A stretch of DNA of 64,000 nt from Mycobacterium sp. NS-7484 (GTDB lineage Bacteria > Actinomycetota > Actinomycetes > Mycobacteriales > Mycobacteriaceae): NCBI RefSeq assembly GCF_001953975.1, contig NZ_MBEJ01000022.1, positions 62,001-126,000 on the forward strand, written 5' to 3'. The notes under the pieces are model-generated. The model saw only the letters and a list, made by a program, of their open reading frames with translations, was not told where the DNA came from and searched no databases. The position numbers and the translations under genes were made by a program. Every line of letters starts with the position of its first letter. Positions within the stretch are counted from its first letter, which is position 1. This document shows, piece by piece, positions 9,392 through 19,788 of the stretch.

Positions 9392-10216
9392 ATGGCTGTT
9401 GTAACCATGAAGCAGCTGCTGGACAGCGGCGCTCACTTCGGGCATCAGACCCGCCGCTGGAACCCCAAGATGAAGCGGTTCATCTTCACCGACCGCAACG
9501 GCATCTACATCATCGACCTGCAGCAGACGCTGACCTACATCGACAAGGCATACGAGTTCGTCAAGGAAACCGTCGCCCACGGTGGCAGCGTGCTGTTCGT
9601 CGGCACCAAGAAGCAGGCCCAGGAATCCATCGCCGAAGAGGCCACCCGCGTCGGCATGCCCTACGTGAACCAGCGCTGGCTGGGCGGCATGCTCACCAAC
9701 TTCTCCACCGTGCACAAGCGTCTGCAGCGCCTCAAGGAGCTCGAGGCCATGGAGCAGACCGGTGGCTTCGAAGGTCGCACCAAGAAGGAAATCCTCATGC
9801 TCACGCGTGAGAAGAACAAGCTTGAGCGCAGCCTCGGTGGTATCCGCGACATGCAGAAGGTGCCCTCGGCCATCTGGGTCGTCGACACCAACAAGGAGCA
9901 CATCGCCGTCGGCGAGGCGCGCAAGCTGGGCATCCCGGTCATCGCGATCCTCGACACCAACTGCGATCCCGACGTCGTGGATTACCCGATCCCGGGCAAC
10001 GACGACGCGATCCGTTCGGCTGCCCTGCTGACCAAGGTCGTGGCTTCCGCCGTGGCCGAGGGCCTGCAGGCTCGCGCCGGCGCCGGTCAGAAGCAGGACG
10101 CCGAAGGCGCAGAGCCGCTCGCCGAGTGGGAGCAGGAACTGCTGGCCGGTGCGACCGCAGGTGCCGCCGAGGGCGAGGCCGCTGCGGCACCCGAAACATC
10201 CACTGACGCTTCGTAA
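9392..10216 (+). CDS. rpsB: 30S ribosomal protein S2
   Basis: 274 aa. Starts [20 protein letters not shown] and contains [20 protein letters not shown] and [19 protein letters not shown], all standard S2 signatures. Two in-frame ATGs lie at 9383 and 9392; the second is chosen because AAGGA at 9377-9381 sits at a workable distance and the resulting N-terminus matches other mycobacterial S2 proteins. The Ala/Glu-rich C-terminal tail is typical of mycobacteria. First gene of the rpsB-tsf operon. Confidence 0.98.
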   Translation: MAVVTMKQLLDSGAHFGHQTRRWNPKMKRFIFTDRNGIYIIDLQQTLTYIDKAYEFVKETVAHGGSVLFVGTKKQAQESIAEEATRVGMPYVNQRWLGGMLTNFSTVHKRLQRLKELEAMEQTGGFEGRTKKEILMLTREKNKLERSLGGIRDMQKVPSAIWVVDTNKEHIAVGEARKLGIPVIAILDTNCDPDVVDYPIPGNDDAIRSAALLTKVVASAVAEGLQARAGAGQKQDAEGAEPLAEWEQELLAGATAGAAEGEAAAAPETSTDAS

Positions 10217-10233
10217 TTCAGGAGAAGTCTTAA

Positions 10234-11061
10234 ATGGCTAACTACACCGCTGCCGACGTCAAGCGCCTTCGGGAGCTGACCGGCTCCGGCATGATGGACT
10301 GCAAGAACGCGCTGGCCGAATCGGACGGCGATTTCGACAAGGCCGTCGAGTTGCTCCGTATCAAGGGCGCCAAGGACGTCGGCAAGCGCGCTGAGCGCGC
10401 CACTGCCGAGGGTCTGGTCGCGGCCAAGGACGGCGCGCTGATCGAGCTGAACTCCGAGACAGACTTCGTCGCCAAGAACGCCGAATTCCAGGAGCTCGCC
10501 AACCAGGTCGTGGCGGCCGCCGCTGCCGCGAAGGCCGCCGACGTGGAGGCCCTCAAGGGCGCCAAGATCGGTGACACCACCGTCGAGCAAGCCGTCGCCG
10601 ACCTGTCGGCCAAGATCGGCGAGAAGCTCGAACTGCGTCGGGTCGCCTACTTCGACGGCACGGTCGAGACCTACCTGCACAAGCGGGCCGCGGACCTGCC
10701 GCCGGCCGTCGGCGTGCTGGTCGAGTACACCGCCGGCGATGCCGACAAGGGCAAGGAGGCCGCCCACGCGGTCGCCCTGCAGATCGCCGCGCTCAAGGCC
10801 AAGTACCTCACCCGTGAGGACGTCCCGGCCGACATCGTCGCCAACGAGCGGCGCATCGCCGAGGAGACCGCGAAGGAAGAGGGCAAGCCCGAGCAAGCGC
10901 TGCCCAAGATCATCGAAGGTCGTGTCACGGGCTTCTACAAGGACGTCGTGCTGCTGGACCAGCCGTCGGTGTCCGACAACAAGAAGACCGTCAAGGCCCT
11001 TCTCGACGAGGCCGGCGTCACCGTGACCCGCTTCGTGCGGTTCGAGGTCGGCCAGGCCTAG
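10234..11061 (+). CDS. tsf: Elongation factor Ts
   Basis: 275 aa. N-terminal UBA-like domain ([21 protein letters not shown]) and the EF-Tu contact motif region [12 protein letters not shown]. It is the nucleotide-exchange factor that regenerates EF-Tu-GTP. GGAGAAG lies before the ATG, 17 bases after the rpsB stop, and a strong terminator follows. Confidence 0.98.
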   Translation: MANYTAADVKRLRELTGSGMMDCKNALAESDGDFDKAVELLRIKGAKDVGKRAERATAEGLVAAKDGALIELNSETDFVAKNAEFQELANQVVAAAAAAKAADVEALKGAKIGDTTVEQAVADLSAKIGEKLELRRVAYFDGTVETYLHKRAADLPPAVGVLVEYTAGDADKGKEAAHAVALQIAALKAKYLTREDVPADIVANERRIAEETAKEEGKPEQALPKIIEGRVTGFYKDVVLLDQPSVSDNKKTVKALLDEAGVTVTRFVRFEVGQA

Positions 11062-11100
11062 CCGAAGAAGACTCGGGCGGTCTACCAGACCCGCTCGTCG

Positions 11101-11147
11101 CAAAACCCCGCGCTCATTCCGGCGATCCCGGAAAGTGCGGGGTTTTG
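11101..11147 (+). terminator. Intrinsic terminator of rpsB-tsf
   Basis: Inverted repeat CAAAACCCCGC (11101-11111) with GCGGGGTTTTG (11137-11147), arms of 11 bases, loop about 25 bases that itself holds a CCGG pairing. The right arm ends in TTTTG followed by TTC. It is placed 40 bases after the tsf stop. Confidence 0.85.
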
Positions 11148-11248
11148 TTCATTCGTGACCCGGTTGGTGCCGGGTAGTTGCTTGCCGGCCGGTATCGGCC
11201 TTTGCCGGTGTGGGAGTGTGGCAGGTACCAATGGTGGAGGAGGTGAGC

Positions 11249-12103
11249 ATGCGCGTAGGAGTGGTATTTCCGCAGACCGAACTCGGCGGAGATCCCGGCG
11301 CAGTGCGCGCCTACGGCCAACGTGTGGAAGAACTGGGCTTCACCCACATCCTGGCGTACGACCACGTGGTCGGGGCCGACCCGGCCGTGCACCGGGACTG
11401 GGCCGGGCCGTATGACCTGTACACCACGTTCCACGAGCCCATGGTGATGTTCGGCTATCTGGCGGCGGTCACATCGCTGGAACTGGTGACCGGGGTGATC
11501 ATCCTGCCGCAACGGCAAGCCGTGCTGGTGGCCAAGCAGGCCGCCGAGGTCGACCTGCTCACCGGTGGCCGTTTCCGGTTGGGCATCGGGCTGGGCTGGA
11601 ACGCCGTCGAGTATGAGGCGCTGGGCGAGGACTTCGGCAATCGCGGCAAACGGTCCGAAGAGCAGGTGGAGCTGATGCGTCGCCTCTGGACCGAATCGTC
11701 GGTCACCTTCGAGGGGCGCCACCACACGGTGACCGGCGCCGGTCTGGCGCCGCTGCCGGTGCAGCGCCCGATCCCGGTGTGGTTCGGGGCGGCGTCCGCC
11801 CGGGCGGTGGAGCGGGCCGGGCGGCTGGCCGACGGCTGGTTTCCGATGGTCGGTCCGGGGCTCGAACTCGACGACGCGCGCGCCCGGGTCGAACGCGCGG
11901 CGATCTCGGTCGGGCGCGATCCGGCCACCATCGGGATGGAGGGGCGCGTGACGTGGTCCGGTGACCCCGAGCAGGCCGCCGCCGGCATCGCCGCGTGGGC
12001 CGAGGCCGGGGCCAGTCACGTCACGGTGAACACCATGGGGGCCGGCCTTCGCACGGTCGACGAGCACCTGGCGGCGCTGCAGAGTGTGGCCCGGACGCAG
12101 TGA
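11249..12103 (+). CDS. LLM-class F420-dependent oxidoreductase
   Basis: 284 aa, luciferase-like TIM barrel. Typical elements: MRVGVVFPQTE at the N-terminus, TGVIILPQRQ, LDLLTGGRFRLGIGLGWN-type motif, and PIPVWFGAASARAVERAGRLADGW. Members use F420 or FMN to oxidise or reduce many small molecules. Start at 11249 is chosen because GGAGGAGGT lies 5 bases before it; an ATG at 11210 would add 13 unlike residues. It lies between tsf and amiC, an insertion relative to the M. tuberculosis order. Confidence 0.85.
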   Translation: MRVGVVFPQTELGGDPGAVRAYGQRVEELGFTHILAYDHVVGADPAVHRDWAGPYDLYTTFHEPMVMFGYLAAVTSLELVTGVIILPQRQAVLVAKQAAEVDLLTGGRFRLGIGLGWNAVEYEALGEDFGNRGKRSEEQVELMRRLWTESSVTFEGRHHTVTGAGLAPLPVQRPIPVWFGAASARAVERAGRLADGWFPMVGPGLELDDARARVERAAISVGRDPATIGMEGRVTWSGDPEQAAAGIAAWAEAGASHVTVNTMGAGLRTVDEHLAALQSVARTQ

Positions 12104-12127
12104 CGCGCAGCTTGCTAGCGTCGCAGC

Positions 12128-13612
12128 ATGAGTAGCGGTCCGCGTCCGACACGAAATGCCTCCGCCCGTTGCAGTGCCTTCGGCGACGACGCGCTCGGCG
12201 AGCACGATGCCGTGGGCCTGGTCGAAGAACTGCGGGCCGGTCGGGTGTCGGCCGCCGATCTGATCGAGGCCGCCATCGCGCGCGTAGAGGCCGTCAATCC
12301 CACACTCAACGGGCTGGCGTTCGAGGCATTCGATCGGGCACATGCCCGCGGTGCCGCCCCCAGCCCGTACGGCGGATTCTTCGACGGCGTCCCGACTTTC
12401 GTCAAGGACAACGTCGCGGTGCAGGGCATGCCCACCATGCGCGGTACCGACGCGTGGCAACCGCAGCCGGAGGCGGCCAACGGCGACTTCGCCCGTGCCT
12501 ACCTGGCTACCGGGCTGGTGCCGCTGGGTAAGTCGCGGCTCTCGGAGTTCGGGTTCAGCGCGGCGTGCGAACATCCACGGCTGGGCCCGGTGCGCAATCC
12601 CTGGAATCCGCGCTACACCGCGGGCGCGTCCTCCTCGGGCTCGGCGGCCTTCGTCGCGTCTGGGGCGGTTCCCATCGCGCATGCCAACGACGGCGGCGGG
12701 TCGATCCGCATCCCCGCCGCGTGCAACGGGCTGGTCGGTCTCAAACCCACCCGCGGCCGGCTGCCACAGGATCAGCACCTGCGGTTGATGCCGTTGCGAA
12801 TCGTCGCCGACGGGGTGCTCACCCGGTCGGTACGCGACACCGCGGCGCTGTTCCGGGAGATGGAGCGCGTCTACCGCAACCCCAAACTGCCGCCGATCGG
12901 TGACGTCAGCCGGCCCGGCAAGCAACGCCTGCGCATCGCGGTGTGCACGCAGTCGATCGTCCACGACGCCGGTCCGGAGATGACCGAGCTCACCCACAAG
13001 ACCGCGACGCTGCTCGAGGAACTCGGCCACCGGATCTCGGTGATCGGCAATCCCGTACCGGCGCGCTTCAAGGACGACTTCCTGCTGTACTGGGCGTTTC
13101 TCGCGTATGCGACGGTGCGCGGCGGCAAGCGGGCGATGGGGCCGACGTTCGATCGCGACAAGCTCGACAACCTCAGCCTCGGCCTGGACCGGCTCGCCTC
13201 CCGCAACCTGCATCGGGTACCGGCGGCGATCGCGCGGCTGGCCCGGTCGCGGCGCGTCACCGAGCGGTTGTCCGCCAGCTACGACGTGGTGCTGATGCCG
13301 ACCCTGGCCGAACCCACCGTCGAGGTCGGCTGGCTGGATCCGACCGCCGACTACGAGCAGATCATCGAGCGGCTGCTGGGTTGGGTGGCGTTCACACCGC
13401 TGCAGAACGCCACCGGGGACCCGGCCATCTCGCTGCCGCTGGCACAGACGGCCGACGGCCTCCCGGTGGGCATGATGCTCTCGGCGACCCGCGGCCGCGA
13501 AGCCCTGCTGCTGGAGCTGGCTTACGAGCTCGAGGAGGCCAAGCCGTGGCCGCGCATTCAGGACCCGGCGCCGTCGGCCCCGCGTAAGCGGGCGCGAAAG
13601 GCCGTGAAGTAG
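12128..13612 (+). CDS. amiC: Amidase (AS family)
   Basis: 494 aa. The amidase signature is complete: Lys in [10 protein letters not shown] near residue 95, the Gly/Ser-rich segment [14 protein letters not shown] near 167-180 with the cis-Ser and Ser nucleophile, and [20 protein letters not shown]. It hydrolyses a small-molecule amide, substrate unknown. Syntenic with Rv2888c (amiC), so its presence 9 kb from the nitrile hydratase-like operon need not mean a shared nitrile-amide-acid pathway, although that is possible. The C-terminus is basic (RKRARKAVK). Confidence 0.88.
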   Translation: MSSGPRPTRNASARCSAFGDDALGEHDAVGLVEELRAGRVSAADLIEAAIARVEAVNPTLNGLAFEAFDRAHARGAAPSPYGGFFDGVPTFVKDNVAVQGMPTMRGTDAWQPQPEAANGDFARAYLATGLVPLGKSRLSEFGFSAACEHPRLGPVRNPWNPRYTAGASSSGSAAFVASGAVPIAHANDGGGSIRIPAACNGLVGLKPTRGRLPQDQHLRLMPLRIVADGVLTRSVRDTAALFREMERVYRNPKLPPIGDVSRPGKQRLRIAVCTQSIVHDAGPEMTELTHKTATLLEELGHRISVIGNPVPARFKDDFLLYWAFLAYATVRGGKRAMGPTFDRDKLDNLSLGLDRLASRNLHRVPAAIARLARSRRVTERLSASYDVVLMPTLAEPTVEVGWLDPTADYEQIIERLLGWVAFTPLQNATGDPAISLPLAQTADGLPVGMMLSATRGREALLLELAYELEEAKPWPRIQDPAPSAPRKRARKAVK

Positions 13613-13690
13613 ACAGACCGGGCCGGAGGTCGCGACGGTGTCGACGTCCTCCTATGATGACCGGCGAGTATCGCCGAACAGGGGGACGTG

Positions 13691-14272
13691 ATGGGGTCGG
13701 GGAGCCAACCAGGCGAGGAATTCCACCGGGAGGAGGAATACCGGCCGGGTCCGCAGCCCGGGTCGATCCGGTGGCAGGAACCCGGCGTCACCCAGCCTCG
13801 ACCGCCCACGGTGGCCGAGGCGCGTCAGCGTGACAGGGCACAGAAGGCCCGCGAAGCCGCCGAGGAATGGGCGCGGCTGCAGGAACAGAAGGCGCGTGAA
13901 CGTTCGGCCCGCAACGGCAAGATCCTGATGGGGTCGGTCGCGGTCGTCGGTGTGGTCGGGGTGATCGCCCTGGGCTATCACCTGCTGCACAAAGAGGAAG
14001 TGGCGGCCACCTGCGTCAAGGACGGCACCAACGAAGTGGTGCCCGACTCGTACTGCTCCAGTGGACACAGCAGCTCCGGCGGCACCTTCATCTACATGGG
14101 CTCGCCGTACCGCTACTACTACGGCGGCAACAACGGTGGGGTGGGCACCGTCGCGCGGGGCGGCACGCTGGAGATCCCCAAGGGCACCACCGCCAAGACG
14201 AAGTCGGGAACGTCGATCTCCCGGGGTGGTTTCGGCTCGTCGTCGAGCTACGGCGGAAGCTCGGGCAGCTGA
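13691..14272 (+). CDS. Membrane-anchored protein of the YgiB/DUF1190-like type
   Basis: 193 aa. A charged N-terminal part with a coiled-coil-like stretch (ARQRDRAQKAREAAEEWARL), one membrane segment at about residues 79-97, then an outside domain with two Cys (ATCVKDG, DSYCSSG) and a Gly/Ser/Tyr-rich tail. Resemblance to E. coli YgiB is weak alone but supported by the next two genes, which reproduce the ygiB-ygiC / yjfL-yjfM-yjfC gene partnership. GTG at 13688 is an alternative start. The tail (GGFGSSSSYGGSSGS) is low complexity. Confidence 0.6.
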   Translation: MGSGSQPGEEFHREEEYRPGPQPGSIRWQEPGVTQPRPPTVAEARQRDRAQKAREAAEEWARLQEQKARERSARNGKILMGSVAVVGVVGVIALGYHLLHKEEVAATCVKDGTNEVVPDSYCSSGHSSSGGTFIYMGSPYRYYYGGNNGGVGTVARGGTLEIPKGTTAKTKSGTSISRGGFGSSSSYGGSSGS

Positions 14273-15436
14273 ATGCGCCGCCAACGCAGTTCCCCGCGTA
14301 CCGGCTGGGAACAGATCGTCGCCGAGCAGGGGATGTGTTTCGGCACCCCGGCGCGTGACGCGACGGGTGCCGATCGCCCGTATTGGGACGAATCGGTGCA
14401 CTACGTCTTCGACATGGACGAGGTGTTGTCGATCGAGGCGTCCGTGGAGGTGTTGCACTCGATGTGTCTGGAGGCCGTCGAGCATGTCGTGCTGACCGGC
14501 CGCTACCGTGACTTCGGCCTTCCGGAATGGAGCTGGGAGCACATCGAGAAGTCGTGGCGACGCAGCGATCCGCACCTCTACGGCCGCTTCGACCTGCGGT
14601 ACGACGGCCGCCGGCCGCCGGTACTGCTGGAGTACAACGCCGACACCCCGACCACCTTGCTGGAAGCCGCGATCCTGCAGTGGCACTGGAAAACCGACGT
14701 GTATCCGGACGACGATCAGTGGAATTCGTTGCACGAGAAGCTGGTTGCCCGCTGGGCTGAGATCCGCGACCGGCTGCCCGGCGCTGAGACCTACTTCACC
14801 TGGTCGGGCGCCGAGCACACCGGCGAAGACCACGTCACCGTCGCCTACCTGCAGGAGTGCGCGGCCGAGGCCGGCCTGCACACGGTCGGGTTGGCGATCG
14901 AAGACATCGGGTTCGACGAGGACCTCGACCGGTTCGTCGACCTCGCGGAAGCTCCGATGGCGTCCATCTTCAAGCTGTACCCCTGGGAGTGGATGCTCGA
15001 CGACGACTTCGGGCGCCGCGCGGTCGAGGGCTTGCCGTCGACCCTGTGGGTGGAACCGCTGTGGAAGACGCTGTTGAGCAACAAGGCGATCCTGGCGGTG
15101 CTGTGGGAGATGTACCCGGGTCACCCGAACCTCCTGCCCGCCTACGTCGATGAGCCACACGAGCTGGTCGACTACGTGCGCAAACCGAAGCTCGGCCGGG
15201 AAGGCGCCAACATCACCATCGTCGGCGCCGGCTACGAGACCGAGACCGGTGGGGTGTACGGCGAAGAGGGCTACGTGTACCAGTTGCTCGATCCACTACC
15301 GCAATTCGACGACATGCGTCCCGCGCTGGGGGCCTGGATCGTCGGTGACGAATCCGCCGGACTCGGCATCCGCGAGACCTCCGGTCTCGTCACCGACAAC
15401 GGCGCTGCCTTTGTGCCACACCGCATCCCGCTGTGA
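14273..15436 (+). CDS. Glutathionylspermidine synthase-like ATP-grasp enzyme (YgiC type)
   Basis: 387 aa. Matches the glutathionylspermidine synthase-like family: GRFDLRYDG, LLEYNADTPTTLLEAA (nucleotide/substrate loop), IFKLYPWEWM, LWKTLLSNKAILAVLW and KPKLGREGANI (ATP-binding). These enzymes form a peptide-type bond to a polyamine or amine; YgiC-type homologues have no firmly known product. Mycobacteria use mycothiol and do not make glutathione, so the substrate is likely different. The ATG directly follows the upstream stop (TGAATG), which implies translational coupling. Confidence 0.85.
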   Translation: MRRQRSSPRTGWEQIVAEQGMCFGTPARDATGADRPYWDESVHYVFDMDEVLSIEASVEVLHSMCLEAVEHVVLTGRYRDFGLPEWSWEHIEKSWRRSDPHLYGRFDLRYDGRRPPVLLEYNADTPTTLLEAAILQWHWKTDVYPDDDQWNSLHEKLVARWAEIRDRLPGAETYFTWSGAEHTGEDHVTVAYLQECAAEAGLHTVGLAIEDIGFDEDLDRFVDLAEAPMASIFKLYPWEWMLDDDFGRRAVEGLPSTLWVEPLWKTLLSNKAILAVLWEMYPGHPNLLPAYVDEPHELVDYVRKPKLGREGANITIVGAGYETETGGVYGEEGYVYQLLDPLPQFDDMRPALGAWIVGDESAGLGIRETSGLVTDNGAAFVPHRIPL

Positions 15437-15455
15437 CTCTGGAAGGAACATCCCT

Positions 15456-15911
15456 ATGACAACCACGCTGGTTGCGCTCAGCTCCGATTACTGGTCGATC
15501 CTCGGCCACGGTGTATCGGCGATCGTGCTGTACACGATTGTCGGTGTGGCGCTGATGGTCCTGGGCTTCTACGTGATCGACTGGACCACGCCGGGGCCGT
15601 TGCGGACGCTGGTGCAGGCCGGTCGGCCCAACGCGTCGGCGGTGGCCGCCGCCGGGGTGGTGTCGATGGCCGTCATCATCGTGCTGGCCATCTACAGCTC
15701 ACTGGGTGACCTGGTCCAGGGGCTGATCAGCACGCTGGTCTTCGGCTTGTTGGGCATCGCCGCCCAAGCTGTTTCGGTCCGGCTCATCGGTGCGATCAAA
15801 GGTATCGACATGGGGCGGGTGCTCGCCGCCGAACGATTCACTCCCGAGGCCCTGGTCGTGATCGCGGCCTATCTGGCCTTCGGCTTCATCGTCGCGGCCG
15901 CGATCCTCTGA
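15456..15911 (+). CDS. DUF350 integral membrane protein (YjfL type)
   Basis: 151 aa with four hydrophobic segments (about residues 18-43, 61-80, 88-110 and 130-150), the DUF350 pattern. In enterobacteria DUF350 (yjfL) is found with DUF1190 (yjfM) and the GSP-synthase-like yjfC; the same trio occurs here, 19 bases after the synthase gene. The function is unknown; a role in envelope or membrane modification is inferred from context. RBS GGAAGGA. Confidence 0.82.
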   Translation: MTTTLVALSSDYWSILGHGVSAIVLYTIVGVALMVLGFYVIDWTTPGPLRTLVQAGRPNASAVAAAGVVSMAVIIVLAIYSSLGDLVQGLISTLVFGLLGIAAQAVSVRLIGAIKGIDMGRVLAAERFTPEALVVIAAYLAFGFIVAAAIL

Positions 15912-15920
15912 TCCCACCCG

Positions 15921-15978
15921 CGAGCAGACGTAAACCCGTACCTTTCCGCCCGAAAATGTACGGGTTCATGTCTGTTCG
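15921..15978. repeat. Long inverted repeat, copy 1 (possible two-way terminator)
   Basis: Two 21-base arms (15921-15941 and 15958-15978) with 18 matches; the three differences allow G-U pairing. Loop of 16 bases. The core is CAGACGTAAACCCGTAC. It lies between convergent genes, and its right arm covers the last codons and stop of the glycerate kinase gene. A second copy lies at 36725-36782. No clear U-run. Confidence 0.8.
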
Positions 15979-17102
15979 CGCTGGAGAGTGCGGCAGACTT
16001 CGGCGGCGGCCCGGGCCAAGGCGGCCGGGCCGTCACGCAGTGCTTGCGCCAAAGGCGTGCCCGCCGCGGTGATCGCCACGAGCCGGTCCACCCCGTTGGC
16101 CAACAGCACGTCGGCGTCGGGGGAGACCCGGCCGGCGAAGATCACCACCGGTGTTCCGGTCCGCGCGGCCACCTGTGCGACGCCGAATGGTGTCTTACCG
16201 AGCATGGTCTGGGCGTCGACGCTGCCCTCACCGGTGAACACCCAGTCCGCACCGGTCAGTGCCCGCTCCAACCCCACGGTGTCAGCGATCACCTCGACCC
16301 CGGGATCGCATTCGGCGGCAAGGAATTCCATCAAGCCGAAGCCGAGGCCGCCGGCGGCGCCGGCTCCCGGACGGTCCGGGCGAGCGTGACCCAAAGCCGT
16401 TTCCGTCACCTCTGCCAAGCGGGTCAACGCGGCGTCCAGCACCGCGACATCGTCGGGCGTGGCGCCTTTCTGCGGACCGAAAACCGCACTGGCGCCGCCG
16501 GATCCCAGCAGGGGTGCGGTGACGTCGGAAGCGATCTGAACGTGAACGTCGGACAGGCGCGGATCCAGACCGGCGATGTCGATGTGATGCAGGCGCGCCA
16601 GTGCCGCGCCGCCGGGTGGCAGTGGGCGGCCGTCGGCATCGGTGAACGCCACGCCCAGCGCGTTCAGCATGCCGGTACCGCCGTCGTTGGTGGCCGATCC
16701 GCCCAGGCCGATCAGCAGTTCGCCGGCCCCGCGGTCGAGCGCGGAGAGGATGAGTTGCCCGACGCCGAAGGTGTTGGCGCGCAGGATATCCCGGTCTGCC
16801 GCTGCCACCAGCTCCAGGCCGGCGGCACTGGCGGTCTCGGTCACCGCCAGGCGACGCTCGGGCACGTAACCGTAGGTGGCGCGCACCGGCCGGCCGAGCG
16901 GATCGAAGACGTCGGCGGTCACCCGTTCACCGCCGAGCGCATCGACCACGGCGTCCACGGTGCCTTCACCGCCGTCGGCCATCGGGACCCCCACGCATTC
17001 GGCCCGTGGGAACACCGCCGATATGCCCTCGCGCATCGCTGCCACCGCTTGCGACGCGGTCATCGACTCCTTGAACGAGTCCGGGGCCAGCACGATCTTC
17101 AT
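15966..17102 (-). CDS. Glycerate kinase (GlxK/GarK type)
   Basis: 378 aa, full length. Starts MKIVLAPDSFKESMTASQAV and contains VPMADGGEGTVDA, GLGGSATNDGGTGML and TGEGSVDAQTMLGK, all family signatures. It phosphorylates D-glycerate to 2- or 3-phosphoglycerate in glyoxylate or glycerate use. It follows marR on the same strand after a 61-base gap and may be read through from it. The final residues (QREQT) are encoded inside the inverted repeat at 15921-15978. Confidence 0.93.
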   Translation of the reverse strand: MKIVLAPDSFKESMTASQAVAAMREGISAVFPRAECVGVPMADGGEGTVDAVVDALGGERVTADVFDPLGRPVRATYGYVPERRLAVTETASAAGLELVAAADRDILRANTFGVGQLILSALDRGAGELLIGLGGSATNDGGTGMLNALGVAFTDADGRPLPPGGAALARLHHIDIAGLDPRLSDVHVQIASDVTAPLLGSGGASAVFGPQKGATPDDVAVLDAALTRLAEVTETALGHARPDRPGAGAAGGLGFGLMEFLAAECDPGVEVIADTVGLERALTGADWVFTGEGSVDAQTMLGKTPFGVAQVAARTGTPVVIFAGRVSPDADVLLANGVDRLVAITAAGTPLAQALRDGPAALARAAAEVCRTLQREQT

Positions 17103-17163
17103 TCCGTCGTGACACTACCGACTGTGCAGCCATACGGCGCGTCGGGCGGCCGCGCCGGCACGC

Positions 17164-17592
17164 TCAGTTCACCGCGTGGGCCAGCAGGCGCTTGAGTTGA
17201 CGTCGTTGGTCGTCGTCGAGGCGGTCGAGCACGTCGGCCTCGGCCGCGAGTACGGCAGCCTCGGCGCGGGCGAGCAATTCGGCGCCTTCGCCGGTCAGCT
17301 CGGCCGGTAGTGCGCGTCCGGAATCAACGCTGGCCGGCCTGCGTACCGCGCCGCGCTCCTGCAGTCCCCGCACCACGTTGTTCATCGCCTGCGGCGAGAC
17401 GTTGGTGTGGCGGGCCAGCTCGGCGTTGGACTGTCCAGGGGCCATGGACAGCACTCGCAGGCACACGAACTCGGGGAGGGTCAGCCCGAGCGGTTGAAGT
17501 TGCGCGGCGACCCGGGGCTGCAGCACCGCGACCACGCGATACATCAGGTAGCCGAGTGGCTGCTCCTCGAGACCATCAGGCATGTCAAGCAT
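17164..17592 (-). CDS. MarR-family repressor (Rv2887-like)
   Basis: 142 aa. Winged-helix core with LPEFVCLRVLSMAPGQSNAELARHTNVSPQAMNNVVRGL (split across about residues 40-80) and the wing RRPASVDSGRALPAELT. The sequence and position (between amiC and pyrH) match Rv2887, which is reported to repress the methyltransferase gene Rv0560c and whose loss causes drug resistance through it. The divergent neighbour here is a methyltransferase of that kind. Start at 17592 is chosen; ATGs at 17607 and 17583 are possible. The start codon lies inside a dyad. Confidence 0.88.
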   Translation of the reverse strand: MLDMPDGLEEQPLGYLMYRVVAVLQPRVAAQLQPLGLTLPEFVCLRVLSMAPGQSNAELARHTNVSPQAMNNVVRGLQERGAVRRPASVDSGRALPAELTGEGAELLARAEAAVLAAEADVLDRLDDDQRRQLKRLLAHAVN

Positions 17593-17593
17593 A

Positions 17594-17599
<6 letters not shown>
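17583..17599. promoter_or_regulatory. MarR operator candidate 2 (TGTCAA-N5-TTGACA)
   Basis: Perfect 6-base inverted repeat with a 5-base centre. It covers the marR start codon, and its right arm TTGACA is also the best -35 for the divergent methyltransferase. Confidence 0.6.
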
Positions 17600-18321
<722 letters not shown>

Positions 18322-18458
18322 CGGCAGGCCGGCCGGCGACACTCCGATCCGCGAGAGCTCCCCCGACAACGCAGGCTGCCCGGCATAGGGCAGGATAGAG
18401 AGGCCGTCCAGGGGTAACCCGGGTGGCTCTCTACATGCGAGGAGTGCCGAGGAGACCG

Positions 18459-19208
18459 ATGGCGGATCCGAATGTCGCCGGCGAGGGCGCAGCACCCATC
18501 CGTCCCTTCTATACGAGGGTCCTGCTGAAACTCGGCGGAGAGATGTTCGGGGGCGGTCAGGTCGGTCTGGACCCCGATGTGGTGCACCAGGTGGCCCGCC
18601 AGATCGCCGAGGTGGTACGCAGCGGCGTGCAGGTCGCGGTTGTCATCGGCGGCGGCAACTTTTTCCGCGGCGCACAGTTGCAGCAGCGCGGCATGGAGCG
18701 CACCCGAAGCGACTACATGGGCATGCTCGGCACCGTGATGAACAGCCTTGCCCTGCAAGACTTCCTGCAGAAGGAAGGCATCGACACCCGCGTGCAGACC
18801 GCCATCACCATGGGGCAGGTCGCCGAGCCGTACATTCCGCTGCGCGCCGTGCGGCACCTGGAAAAAGGCCGCGTCGTGATCTTCGGTGCGGGTATGGGAC
18901 TGCCGTACTTCTCTACGGACACCACCGCGGCGCAGCGCGCCCTGGAGATCGGCGCCGACGTGGTGCTGATGGCCAAGGCCGTCGACGGCGTCTACACCGC
19001 CGATCCGCGGGAAGACCCGGACGCCGAGCTGCTCACCGAGGTCACCCATCGTGACGTCATCGATCGTGGCCTGCGGGTCGCCGATGCCACCGCCTTCAGT
19101 TTGTGCATGGACAACCGGATGCCGATGCTGGTGTTCAACCTGCTGACCGAAGGCAATATCGCCCGCGCGGTGGCGGGTGAGAAGATCGGAACACTGGTCA
19201 CCACCTGA
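18459..19208 (+). CDS. pyrH: UMP kinase
   Basis: 249 aa. [12 protein letters not shown] near the N-terminus, [26 protein letters not shown] and DADVV-type nucleotide segment [15 protein letters not shown] are the bacterial UMP kinase hallmarks. It makes UDP for pyrimidine synthesis. Start at 18459 is chosen because GAGGAG lies 6 bases before it and the N-terminus then resembles other mycobacterial PyrH; an ATG at 18423 would add 12 unlike residues. First gene of pyrH-frr-cdsA. Confidence 0.97.
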   Translation: MADPNVAGEGAAPIRPFYTRVLLKLGGEMFGGGQVGLDPDVVHQVARQIAEVVRSGVQVAVVIGGGNFFRGAQLQQRGMERTRSDYMGMLGTVMNSLALQDFLQKEGIDTRVQTAITMGQVAEPYIPLRAVRHLEKGRVVIFGAGMGLPYFSTDTTAAQRALEIGADVVLMAKAVDGVYTADPREDPDAELLTEVTHRDVIDRGLRVADATAFSLCMDNRMPMLVFNLLTEGNIARAVAGEKIGTLVTT

Positions 19209-19230
19209 ACGGGAAACGGGAGAAGCCGAC

Positions 19231-19788
19231 GTGATCGACGAAACTCTCTTCGACGCTGAAGAGAAGATGGAAAAGGCCGTGAGTGTGGCCCGTGACGACC
19301 TGGCCACCATTCGGACCGGCCGGGCCAATCCGGGCATGTTCTCCCGCATCAACATCGACTACTACGGGGCGATGACGCCGATCACGCAGATGGCGAGCAT
19401 CAACGTGCCCGAGGCGCGCCTCGTGGTGATCAAGCCCTACGAGGCGTCCCAGCTCCGGCCGATCGAGGATGCGATCCGGAACTCCGATCTCGGCGTCAAC
19501 CCGACCAACGACGGCAGCATCATCCGCATCGCCATCCCGCAGTTGACCGAGGAGCGCCGTCGCGACCTGGTCAAGCAGGCCAAGTCGAAGGGCGAGGACG
19601 CCAAGGTCTCGATCCGCAACATCCGCCGCAAGGCGATGGAAGAGCTCAGCCGCATCAAGAAGGACGGCGAGGCCGGCGAGGACGAGGTCGGCCGCGCCGA
19701 AAAGGACCTCGACAAGTCCACCCACACCTATACCAGCCAGGTCGACGAGCTGGTCAAGCACAAGGAAGGCGAGCTGCTGGAGGTCTGA
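19231..19788 (+). CDS. frr: Ribosome recycling factor
   Basis: 185 aa, GTG start after GGGAGAAG. Contains [25 protein letters not shown], the hinge, and [24 protein letters not shown]. With EF-G it splits post-termination ribosomes. The stop overlaps the cdsA start by one base (TGATG). Confidence 0.98.
   Translation: MIDETLFDAEEKMEKAVSVARDDLATIRTGRANPGMFSRINIDYYGAMTPITQMASINVPEARLVVIKPYEASQLRPIEDAIRNSDLGVNPTNDGSIIRIAIPQLTEERRRDLVKQAKSKGEDAKVSIRNIRRKAMEELSRIKKDGEAGEDEVGRAEKDLDKSTHTYTSQVDELVKHKEGELLEV

Noticed and set aside
11114-13213. 699-codon open frame on the minus strand
   Set aside because: It lies opposite the LLM oxidoreductase and amiC, has a low-complexity Arg/His/Gly-rich translation and no family pattern; a high-GC shadow of real genes.
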